DNA from: Roseburia sp. CAG:309
Lineage (GTDB): Bacteria > Bacillota > Clostridia > Lachnospirales > Lachnospiraceae
Reading direction: 5' to 3'
Assembly (NCBI GenBank): GCA_000434115.1
Contig: FR894022.1
Coordinates: forward strand, 1-20,307
Length of the DNA stretch: 20,307 nt
Position numbers and translations under genes: made by a program. How positions within the stretch are numbered: the stretch's first letter is position 1; every line of letters starts with the position of its first letter. Under the pieces are notes generated by a model. The model was not told the origin of the DNA and did no database searches. It worked only from the letters and a program-made list of their open reading frames with translations. This document shows positions 1 to 5,734 of the stretch, piece by piece.

Positions 1-2
1 GA

Positions 3-221
3 GTAAAATTAAATCATACGCAAAGAGAAATTCTTAACCTATTGTTGGAAAATTGCAAACTTACAGCTGATGAGATGGCGAGTAGTATTGGGATTTCACG
101 TCGCAATATAGAAGCGAATATTAGAAAATTAAAAGATTATGGTATTTTATATCGACATGGATCACCGAAAAAAGGGTATTGGGAAGTAGTAGATAAGTCA
201 AAGACGAAGGAGACTCTATGA
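3..221 (+). CDS. C-terminal end of a winged-helix DNA-binding protein (5' end outside window)
   Basis: An open frame runs in from the left edge and ends in TGA at 219-221, giving 72 residues. The visible part is a winged helix-turn-helix: a first helix (REILNLLLEN), a helix-turn-helix (LTADEMASSIGISRRNIEANIRKLKDYG) and a wing ending in KKGYWEVV. This arrangement is familiar from the C-terminus of Schlafen/AlbA-type putative transcriptional regulators (the AAA_4 group) and some Fic-domain proteins, where a final wing reading roughly 'KGYWEV' is common. The N-terminal domain is not in view, so the subfamily is a guess. The stop overlaps the next start in an ATGA, suggesting translational coupling. 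The stretch is visibly more AT-rich than the DUF188 gene that follows, which may mean a different origin. Confidence 0.7.
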   Translation, partial: VKLNHTQREILNLLLENCKLTADEMASSIGISRRNIEANIRKLKDYGILYRHGSPKKGYWEVVDKSKTKETL

Positions 222-688
222 ACATTTACGTAGATGCGGATGCCTGTCCTGTGGTAGGCATCGTGGAAGAAATTGGCAAAAAATACAATATTTCCGTTAC
301 TCTGCTTTGTGATACCAATCATGTGCTGCATTCGGAGTACAGTGAGGTGGTCGTGGTTGGTGCAGGCGCCGATGCGGTTGACTATAAGCTGATCAGTTTG
401 TGCTGCAGAGGGGATATTGTGGTGTCGCAGGATTATGGTGTGGCAGCGATGGCACTGGGAAAAGGGGCGTTTGCCATTCATCAGTCGGGGCGGTGGTATA
501 CGGACGAAAATATAGATCAAATGCTGATGGAACGGCACCTGAATAAAAAAGCAAGGCGGGCATCGCACAAAAATCATATGAAAGGTCCGAAAAAACGGAC
601 GCAAGAGGATGATGAGAGATTTCGGCAGTCGTTTGAAAAAATGGTGCAGAAGGCGGTGCTTACTCAGGGGGATGACAACCATGAATGA
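218..688 (+). CDS. YaiI/YqxD family protein (DUF188)
   Basis: This 156-residue protein belongs to the YaiI/YqxD (DUF188) family, small cytoplasmic proteins with a PIN/NYN-like nuclease-type fold whose exact role is not settled. The N-terminus MNIYVDADACPV carries the family hallmark DADACPV, with acidic residues D6 and D8 followed by Cys and Pro. A second hallmark lies in the middle: GADAVDYKLI, then a region reading VVSQDYGVAAMALGKGA. The C-terminus is basic and rich in Lys and Arg, as is usual for the family. Length is typical (about 150). The start is well placed behind AAGGAG at 207-212 and overlaps the preceding stop (ATGA). Its own end overlaps the response-regulator start by 8 bases. 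Function in relation to its neighbours is unclear. Confidence 0.93.
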   Translation: MNIYVDADACPVVGIVEEIGKKYNISVTLLCDTNHVLHSEYSEVVVVGAGADAVDYKLISLCCRGDIVVSQDYGVAAMALGKGAFAIHQSGRWYTDENIDQMLMERHLNKKARRASHKNHMKGPKKRTQEDDERFRQSFEKMVQKAVLTQGDDNHE

Positions 689-1376
689 AACCATACTTAT
701 CGTAGATGATGAAAAGGAAATTACGGATTTAGTAGAGATTTATCTGAAAAATGACGGTTATCAGGTATGTAAATGCAGCAGTGGAAAAGAAGCATTGGCG
801 GGGATTGAAACACAGAAAATTGATTTGGCGATTCTTGATATTATGCTGCCGGATATTGATGGATTTTCTTTGTGTAAGAAAATAAGGGAAGCGTATTATT
901 TTCCGATTATTATGCTTACGGCAAAAGTGGAAGACATTGACAAAATCAAAGGCCTTACGATGGGGGCAGATGATTATATGACAAAACCGTTTAATCCGCT
1001 TGAATTGGTGACGAGGGTAAAGTCGCAGCTGCGCAGATATCGGCGGTATAATACAAAAGAGGACAAAGAGAGCGAAGAATTTCATATCCGGGGGCTGGAT
1101 ATATGGAAAGACCGCCATCTGTGTACTTTGAACGGGAAAGATCTGGAACTGACACCGATGGAATTTGATATTGTGTGGCTTTTGTGCGAAAACGCCAATA
1201 AAGTTGTGGATACAGAGCAATTGTTTGAAACGGTGTGGAAAGAAAAATATCTTGAAAATAATAACAATACCGTGATGGCACATGTGGCGAGAATCCGGGA
1301 AAAGATGCATGAGGTTCCGCGAAAACCCAAATACATAAAAACGGTATGGGGAGTGGGGTATAAGATCGATGAATGA
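681..1376 (+). CDS. OmpR/VanR-family response regulator
   Basis: A 231-residue two-component response regulator. The receiver domain (about residues 1-118) has the acidic pocket D9-D10, the phospho-acceptor D53 (in LAILDIMLPDIDG), T80 and K102 (in MTKPFNP). The C-terminal OmpR-type winged helix (about 130-231) carries ELTPMEFDIVWLLCENANKVV and ends in YIKTVWGVGYKIDE, the standard family ending. Overall it is closest in feel to VanR-type regulators. The open frame extends upstream to 609, but the first residues there are unrelated arginine-rich sequence. The ATG at 681 lies 9 bases after a GGGGG run (667-671) inside the DUF188 gene and gives the normal family start METILIVDDE-type sequence. 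It overlaps DUF188 and the kinase gene by 8 bases each, so the three are co-translated. The likely target is the promoter at 2469-2528. Confidence 0.95.
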   Translation: MNETILIVDDEKEITDLVEIYLKNDGYQVCKCSSGKEALAGIETQKIDLAILDIMLPDIDGFSLCKKIREAYYFPIIMLTAKVEDIDKIKGLTMGADDYMTKPFNPLELVTRVKSQLRRYRRYNTKEDKESEEFHIRGLDIWKDRHLCTLNGKDLELTPMEFDIVWLLCENANKVVDTEQLFETVWKEKYLENNNNTVMAHVARIREKMHEVPRKPKYIKTVWGVGYKIDE

Positions 1377-2463
1377 AAAAATAAAAGCAAGAAACCGAAT
1401 GAAATTCAAATTTGCCGTCCGCTATTTATCTGCCTTTGCAGTTTATGTGGCAGTCATTGTCGGAATGTTTTTTCTGCTGCGTGCTGTGTGCGAGAGAGTG
1501 ATATGGTATCCGGAGGATCCAAATTACGTGTTTTTGCATTTTATTAAACAAAACAGTGTGGCAGTCATTGTGGGATTTTTCGTAGTTGGATGGGGAATTG
1601 TAACCTGTGTATTTATCAAAAAATGGATGAGTTCACTGGATGAGATTACGAGAGCTGCAGAGCAGATCACACTTTCGCCGGAGCAGGCAGTTGTGTTATC
1701 CGATGAATTAAAACCGCTGCAGGATGAATTGAATGCGGCGAGAGAAAATGCATTGCGGACGGCGCAGGAGGCCAAAGAAGCAGAACAGCGGAAAAATGAT
1801 CTGCTTGTGTATCTTGCCCATGATTTAAAAACTCCACTGACCAGTGTAATAGGATATTTGACGCTTTTGCGGGAAGAAACCGAGATCAGTCCGAAATTGC
1901 AGGAAAAATATACCGGTATTTCACTCAGGAAAGCAGAACGGCTGGAAGACCTCATCAATGAATTTTTTGATGTCACACGGTTTAATCTGACAAGTATGGA
2001 ACTGGAATTTGAAAGAGTTCATTTAAGCCGTATGATTGAACAAATCTGCAGCGAATTTGAGCCGGTATTACAAGAAAAAAATCTGACTTGGAAATTGGAT
2101 ATTGAACCGGAGATTACGATGATCGGAGATCCGGATAAATTGAGCCGCGTATTTGATAATCTGATTCGAAATGCCTGCAATTACAGTTATCCGGATACCG
2201 AGATACAATGTAGTTTGAAAAAAGAAAACGATTCCATTGTCTGCCGGATTAAAAATCATGGAAAAACGATATCGAAGGAAAAGATGGGGCGCATCTTTGA
2301 ACAGTTTTTCCGTGTGGATTCTTCGCGGTCGTCGACAACCGGCGGAGCGGGGATTGGCCTTGCTATTGCCAAGGAGATTGTAGAAAGACATGGAGGAAGT
2401 ATCGAGGCAGAAAGTGCAGAAGAAAGCATAACATTTACCGTAGTTTTTCGGGATAAGTCATAA
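1369..2463 (+). CDS. VanS-like sensor histidine kinase
   Basis: A 364-residue membrane sensor kinase paired with the preceding regulator. Two membrane segments (about residues 19-40 and 62-82) enclose only about 20 extracytoplasmic residues, as in VanS-type kinases with short sensing loops. A linker/HAMP-like coiled region (83-140) leads to the H-box LVYLAHDLKTPLTSVIGY, with phospho-acceptor H151. The ATPase domain has an N-box (DNLIRNACNYS, N264/N268), a weak G1 region reading KNHGKTIS where many kinases have DxGxG, an F-box (IFEQFFRVDSSRS) and a clear G2 box (GGAGIGLAIAKEIVERHGG, 325-343). The Asn in place of Asp in G1 occurs in VanS relatives and need not mean inactivity. No van resistance genes (vanHAX, vanG/T/XY) are nearby, so the signal is probably cell-wall or envelope related rather than proven glycopeptide sensing. 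Confidence 0.94.
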   Translation: MNEKIKARNRMKFKFAVRYLSAFAVYVAVIVGMFFLLRAVCERVIWYPEDPNYVFLHFIKQNSVAVIVGFFVVGWGIVTCVFIKKWMSSLDEITRAAEQITLSPEQAVVLSDELKPLQDELNAARENALRTAQEAKEAEQRKNDLLVYLAHDLKTPLTSVIGYLTLLREETEISPKLQEKYTGISLRKAERLEDLINEFFDVTRFNLTSMELEFERVHLSRMIEQICSEFEPVLQEKNLTWKLDIEPEITMIGDPDKLSRVFDNLIRNACNYSYPDTEIQCSLKKENDSIVCRIKNHGKTISKEKMGRIFEQFFRVDSSRSSTTGGAGIGLAIAKEIVERHGGSIEAESAEESITFTVVFRDKS

Positions 2464-2468
2464 ATTTG

Positions 2469-2528
2469 TAAGAAATTCATAAGAAAAAAGAGAAGAAGAA
2501 AACCGCTTATTTTGTTAAGATAGAGAAA
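2469..2528 (+). promoter_or_regulatory. Probable activator-dependent promoter with direct repeats, upstream of the C39 peptidase gene
   Basis: Two TAAGAAA direct repeats start exactly 11 bases apart (2469-2475 and 2480-2486), within TTGTAAGAAATTCATAAGAAA. Such a one-helical-turn tandem repeat is the usual binding-site form of OmpR/PhoB-family regulators. Downstream is an extended -10 element, TGTTAAGAT (TG at 2513-2514, TAAGAT 2516-2521), with no recognisable -35 box at the right distance (AAGAAG at 2493-2498). The repeats would then sit at about -59 to -42 from a start near 2528, the position expected for activation in place of a -35. The adjacent VanR-like regulator is the obvious candidate activator. 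This is inferred from spacing and context only. Confidence 0.55.
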
Positions 2529-2548
2529 ACAAAATAAACGGTTTTTTT
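2500..2548 (+). terminator. Rho-independent terminator after the two-component genes
   Basis: A 17-base arm (AAACCGCTTATTTTGTT, 2500-2516) pairs with AACAAAATAAACGGTTT (2528-2544) with a single C/A mismatch, an 11-base loop, and a run of seven T (2542-2548). This is a standard intrinsic terminator for the regulator/kinase transcript. It is unusual in that the -10 element of the next promoter lies in the left arm and loop, so a transcript starting near 2528 would contain only the right arm and would not form the hairpin. Confidence 0.8.
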
Positions 2549-2564
2549 AATGGAGGAAACAGAG

Positions 2565-3434
2565 ATGAAAAAAAGAAAGACGAGAATACGATGGGGAAGA
2601 GTCTGTGTAGCAGGGATTATTTTGATGCTGGTGCTAAAACTGCTTGCTTCGTTTGTGATGACTGCATTTGAAAAAAGATATGAAGAATTGGGATTTGGAG
2701 AAAGTGCAGAAGAAACCGGTACATTTATTACAAAGCCGGAAAAACTGCCCCAAAACCAAGTGAATGCAAAATTAAAAAAGATGGCAGAACAGCTGCCGAA
2801 AATAAAAGAAATATATGACAACAGGGAGCAGTATTCGGAGCATTTGCTGTCGCTGGTATGCAACAATCCGGAGATGGCAGATTTTGTAAAAAACTATAAC
2901 GATGCAGAGCATATAGCAAAAGGAGGGCTGACAAGAAAGGAAAAAATGCAGAAAATTCCGCTCTTACTTCAATGGGACAAGCGATGGGGATATGTGGACT
3001 ATGGCGACAATGTATTGGGGCTGTCCGGCTGTGCGCCAACGTGTCTTTCGATGGTTGTTATCGGATTGACCGGAAATGATGCGATGACACCGGATAAAAT
3101 TGCAGAATTTGCCACACAAAACGGATATTATGTAAAAGGGACGGGAACTTCGTGGAGTATTATGACAGAAGGGGCAGAAAAATTGGGAGTGCAGGGAACG
3201 CAGATTTCTCTGAGCAGAAACCGGATTAAGGGGGAATTGGAAAAGGAGCATCCGATTATATGCAGTGTCGGACCGGGAGATTTTACGACAGAAGGACATT
3301 TTATCGTGCTGACTGGATATGAAAACGGTGAAATCAAAGTAAATGACCCCAATTGCCGTACGAGAAGCACTTTGTGGGACTATGAAGAACTGCAGGGGCA
3401 GATCCGTAATTTATGGGCATTTCAGAAAAGTTGA
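2565..3434 (+). CDS. Membrane-anchored C39-family cysteine peptidase-like protein
   Basis: A 289-residue protein with a basic N-terminus and one membrane segment (about residues 13-33), so the body should lie outside the cell. A linker of about 95 residues leads to a papain-like C39_2 domain (about 130-289). It shows Q136 in LLLQWDKRWG, the catalytic Cys in SGCAPTC (C156), His in EGHFIVLTG (H245) and Asp in VNDPN (D261), all in the order expected for an active C39-type peptidase. There is no ABC transporter fusion, so it is not a bacteriocin exporter. An upstream in-frame ATG at 2550 overlaps the Shine-Dalgarno sequence GGAGG (2552-2556), so the start is ATG at 2565, 8 bases beyond it. Its position behind a probable regulator-controlled promoter suggests it is the output gene of the VanRS-like pair, perhaps in envelope maintenance. 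The substrate is unknown. Confidence 0.85.
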   Translation: MKKRKTRIRWGRVCVAGIILMLVLKLLASFVMTAFEKRYEELGFGESAEETGTFITKPEKLPQNQVNAKLKKMAEQLPKIKEIYDNREQYSEHLLSLVCNNPEMADFVKNYNDAEHIAKGGLTRKEKMQKIPLLLQWDKRWGYVDYGDNVLGLSGCAPTCLSMVVIGLTGNDAMTPDKIAEFATQNGYYVKGTGTSWSIMTEGAEKLGVQGTQISLSRNRIKGELEKEHPIICSVGPGDFTTEGHFIVLTGYENGEIKVNDPNCRTRSTLWDYEELQGQIRNLWAFQKS

Positions 3435-3439
3435 ATAAG

Positions 3440-3471
3440 TTGCGAAACCACGCCTTTTATGGTATTATAAT
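3440..3471 (+). promoter_or_regulatory. Possible promoter for the HNH gene
   Basis: A perfect -10 hexamer TATAAT lies at 3466-3471, in the 58-base gap after the peptidase gene. The best -35 candidate, TTGCGA at 3440-3445, is 20 bases away, longer than the usual 16-18, so this may be a weak or regulated promoter. Flanking arms AAACCAC (3445-3451) and GTGGTTT (3485-3491) form an inverted repeat around the -10; the second arm runs into a short T-run just before the start codon. Confidence 0.4.
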
Positions 3472-3492
3472 AAAGTACGAGGGAGTGGTTTT

Positions 3493-4656
3493 TTGGCGCA
3501 AGATTTACAGATCAATTATTTAAATCAATTAAATACGGACAGTTTTATCCATATGCTTGACGACGCGACCGAATGTTATAAGTTTTATTGGCTGGATGCG
3601 GTGTTGGGCTTGTTTTCGTGTGGAAAAACAGAGATTTCATTTGATGAGCTGATCAATCAGATGATCGTAGATGCGTGGTATTCGGTGGTAGAATATCACC
3701 TGCATCTGGGGCCGAAAAATGCGATGGGAGAAGTGACGAACAGTCTGGAGCGGGCCGTGCTTTTACTGGAGAAAAGTTCCGGACTTTCAAGTACAGCGTC
3801 CCGTGAAGAGATTATGAATGCGATTCAGGAACAGGAAAAACTGCTGAAAAAAGCAAAAACACAATTGAGCAGAAATGTGCCCTATCGTCTGCTTTCCTCC
3901 TTTATGCCGAATATTACGGGAAATGACAAAATATGGGATTCGCCTGCCCGCGTGATCGAAGTGATTCATGAGGCAAGTAAATTATATTGTTTTCCTTATG
4001 TGATTGAAAATGCAAAAGGATTGCAGAAGACCGTTCAGATCAATGAAAAATGGCAGCCGTTTTTCCGGGATCATTATACTACGATCCACGGCTGGATCGA
4101 ACTGAAAAAAGTGCGCTATTTGCAGGGGAGAAACCCCGGAGTTCCAGGTATTGTTTATAAACTGGAACCGGAAAATACAAAACTTCGGAAACTTCGTTAT
4201 GTGCGCGAATTATGGACATCGGTCATGAACCTCCGACCGGTATACGATATTTATTCCGAACAGAAAATGACAGAGGAAAATCTGACGATCGATCATTTTG
4301 TGCCGTGGTCTTTTGTGGCGAATGATGAATTATGGAATCTGATGCCGATGGAGAGCCGGTTAAATTCCAGCAAGAACAATAAACTGCCGGTGTGGGACAA
4401 GTATTTTAAAGCATTTGCAGACAATCAGTTTATGATGTTTGAATGCGTGCAGGAAAAAGAAAAAGTAATGGAAATATTTGGAAAATGCTACCGCGATAAT
4501 CTGGTGGCGCCCTGGTCATTGGAACAATTGTATGTAAGCGGATGCGAGAAAGAGACATTTTGTAATGTGCTTGAAAAAAATCTGCGTCCGATCTATGATT
4601 CGGCAAAGATACAGGGATACGGCATGTGGACGATCAGTAAGGAGATAATGAGATGA
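3493..4656 (+). CDS. HNH endonuclease-domain protein
   Basis: A 387-residue soluble protein that starts with TTG behind GAGGGAG (3479-3485 region). The C-terminal third holds an HNH core: TIDHFVPWSFVANDELWNLMPM (D267-H268, N282), followed by N291 and K294 in the LNSSKNNKLP segment, a layout seen in stand-alone HNH nucleases (an HNH_4/HNH_2-like pattern). The N-terminal 250 residues are helical, with a coiled-coil-like stretch around 103-125, and match no domain I can name. This architecture occurs in restriction-like and phage-defence contexts, but no methylase, ATPase or toxin partner is beside it here, so defence is only a possibility. The stop overlaps the next ORF as ATGA (4653-4656). The gene may be co-transcribed with the EamA gene downstream. 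Confidence 0.8.
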   Translation: MAQDLQINYLNQLNTDSFIHMLDDATECYKFYWLDAVLGLFSCGKTEISFDELINQMIVDAWYSVVEYHLHLGPKNAMGEVTNSLERAVLLLEKSSGLSSTASREEIMNAIQEQEKLLKKAKTQLSRNVPYRLLSSFMPNITGNDKIWDSPARVIEVIHEASKLYCFPYVIENAKGLQKTVQINEKWQPFFRDHYTTIHGWIELKKVRYLQGRNPGVPGIVYKLEPENTKLRKLRYVRELWTSVMNLRPVYDIYSEQKMTEENLTIDHFVPWSFVANDELWNLMPMESRLNSSKNNKLPVWDKYFKAFADNQFMMFECVQEKEKVMEIFGKCYRDNLVAPWSLEQLYVSGCEKETFCNVLEKNLRPIYDSAKIQGYGMWTISKEIMR

Positions 4657-4805
4657 AAATATCGGATGGATTTTGGATGGATAAAAAAGGGTACGATGTG
4701 CGTTATGTGGCACAGGCGTATGAGGTGGAAACTTTCTTTCATCCGGCAAAAGATCCGCGGACAACGTATCTTCGCGAGCAATTAAAGACCGGCATCGAAG
4801 AATAG
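4653..4805 (+). pseudogene. 50-codon ORF resembling the N-terminal stump of a GH31 alpha-xylosidase
   Basis: This short ORF starts at ATG 4653, 8 bases after AAGGAG, and encodes 50 residues. The first 26 residues (MKISDGFWMDKKGYDVRYVA, then QAYEVE) strongly recall the opening of GH31 alpha-xylosidases such as E. coli YicI, which as I recall begins MKISDGNWLIQPGLN, followed by HPLQVFEVE. A real enzyme would need about 650-770 residues. After residue 27 the sequence (FFHPAKDPRTTYLREQLK) no longer fits that family and stops at TAG 4803-4805. The simplest reading is a gene remnant left by deletion, with its original ribosome binding site intact, between the HNH and EamA genes. It may still be translated as a small protein, in which case its role is unknown. 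The assignment comes from recalled family sequence and has not been searched. Confidence 0.5.
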
Positions 4806-4817
4806 GAGGCAGCGAAA

Positions 4818-5678
4818 ATGAATAAAAAGAATAAAGGAATCTTATTCATTATCTGCTCGGCATTTTGTTTTGCCCTGATGGGGATGTTTGTAAAACTGGC
4901 AGGAGATCTGCCGTCGATCGAGAAAAGCTTTTTCCGAAATTTGGTTGCTTTGCTTTTTGCACTGGTTATTTTGAAGAAAGACCATGTACATTTTTCGGGG
5001 AAAAGAGAAAATATCAAATATCTTGTGATTCGTTCTGTGGCAGGAACGGTAGGAATTTTGTGCAACTTTTATGCGGTGGACCATCTCGTGTTATCCGATG
5101 CGTCCATGCTCAATAAAATGTCACCGTTTTTTGCGATTCTTTTCAGTATATTGATCCTGAAGGAAAAAATTTCGCTGCCGCAGGTCGCTATTGTCATCGG
5201 CGCGTTTATCGGAAGCCTTTTGATCTTGAAGCCGTCGGGGGCGTCGCTGGTATCTTTTCCGGCGTTGATCGGTCTGATCGGCGGTATGGGAGCCGGATTT
5301 GCGTATACCAATGTGCGTGTGCTTGGAGAAAAAGGCGAAAAGGGACCTTTTGTGGTAGCGTTTTTCTCCGGATTTTCGTGCCTTGTGACGTTGCCTTATC
5401 TGATCTTTGACTTCCATCCGATGAGTGGAATGCAGTTGATTTATCTGCTTTTTGCCGGACTTGCGGCAGCAGGCGGTCAATTTAGCATCACGGCAGCGTA
5501 TTTTCATGCGCCGGCGAAGGAGATTTCCGTATACGATTATTCGCAGATCATTTTTTCGGCGGCGATGGGATTTATCGTCTTTGGACAGATTCCGGATGCT
5601 TTGAGCTGGATCGGATATGCGCTGATCTGTGCGATGGCAGTGGCGATGTTTTTTTACAATAACAGAAAAACCAGTTGA
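4818..5678 (+). CDS. EamA-domain transporter of the DMT superfamily
   Basis: A 286-residue integral membrane protein with about ten hydrophobic segments arranged as two EamA repeats (roughly residues 5-137 and 148-280), the usual form of drug/metabolite transporters (RhaT/YdcZ type). The first repeat starts with IICSAFCFALMGMFVKLAG and includes FFRNLVALLFALVIL; each repeat ends in a segment like FFAILFSILILKEKIS or FSAAMGFIVFGQIPD, the conserved family ends. Substrates of these exporters are diverse (amino acids, metabolites, nucleotide sugars) and cannot be told from sequence. The start is clear: AGGAGG at 4804-4809 lies 8 bases before ATG 4818. Its stop codon (5676-5678) overlaps the -35 box of the exopolysaccharide promoter, so it ends the upstream block rather than belonging firmly to the Pel operon. 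Confidence 0.92.
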   Translation: MNKKNKGILFIICSAFCFALMGMFVKLAGDLPSIEKSFFRNLVALLFALVILKKDHVHFSGKRENIKYLVIRSVAGTVGILCNFYAVDHLVLSDASMLNKMSPFFAILFSILILKEKISLPQVAIVIGAFIGSLLILKPSGASLVSFPALIGLIGGMGAGFAYTNVRVLGEKGEKGPFVVAFFSGFSCLVTLPYLIFDFHPMSGMQLIYLLFAGLAAAGGQFSITAAYFHAPAKEISVYDYSQIIFSAAMGFIVFGQIPDALSWIGYALICAMAVAMFFYNNRKTS

Positions 5679-5704
5679 CAGTCAAGCCTGCGTTTTTATA
5701 TAAT
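5675..5704 (+). promoter_or_regulatory. Consensus sigma-A promoter of the exopolysaccharide operon
   Basis: A perfect -35 hexamer TTGACA (5675-5680) and a perfect -10 hexamer TATAAT (5699-5704) are separated by 18 bases. The -35 overlaps the EamA stop codon. Transcription should start near 5711, leaving a leader of only about 25 bases before the first glycosyltransferase. This is the only strong promoter visible before the polysaccharide genes, and no internal terminator was seen downstream to the right edge. The short leader leaves no room for a riboswitch, so c-di-GMP control, if present, probably acts through PelD protein. Confidence 0.85.
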
Positions 5705-5717
5705 AGTTTAAGAACCG

Positions 5718-5724
5718 AAGGAAG
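5718..5724 (+). promoter_or_regulatory. Ribosome binding site that points to a non-ATG start for the first glycosyltransferase
   Basis: AAGGAAG lies at 5718-5724. The only codons at a usable distance in the glycosyltransferase frame are ATT (5735) and ATA (5738). A GTG at 5727 is out of frame and meets TAA after two codons. This makes ATT 5735 the best start candidate. Confidence 0.5.
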
Positions 5725-5734
5725 AAGTGAGTTA

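Noticed and set aside
609..680. Longer response-regulator start at ATG 609
   Set aside because: The extra 24 residues are arginine-rich shadow sequence of the DUF188 gene; ATG 681 gives the normal family start.
137..694. Minus-strand ORF of 185 codons opposite DUF188
   Set aside because: Covers a clear + strand gene, has no family features and a His/Phe/Ile-rich composition typical of antisense shadow; the same applies to the other minus-strand ORFs in the window.
681..2463. VanR/VanS-like pair as evidence of a vancomycin resistance cluster
   Set aside because: No ligase, dehydrogenase, dipeptidase or racemase genes (vanHAX, vanT/XY) lie nearby; such pairs are common in Clostridia without resistance.
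2565..3434. C39 protein as a bacteriocin ABC exporter
   Set aside because: No ABC transporter domain or double-glycine peptide gene; one N-terminal anchor and a terminal C39_2 domain only.
3493..4656. HNH protein as part of a CRISPR-Cas9 or group II intron system
   Set aside because: No RuvC or reverse transcriptase domain, no repeat array and no intron ends around it.
5705..5734. c-di-GMP riboswitch before the operon
   Set aside because: The leader between the predicted transcript start and the first gene is about 25 bases, far too short for a GEMM-type riboswitch.
5675..5734. TTG 5675 as the true start of the first GT2
   Set aside because: It is part of a perfect -35 box, has no ribosome binding site, and adds 20 residues foreign to the family.
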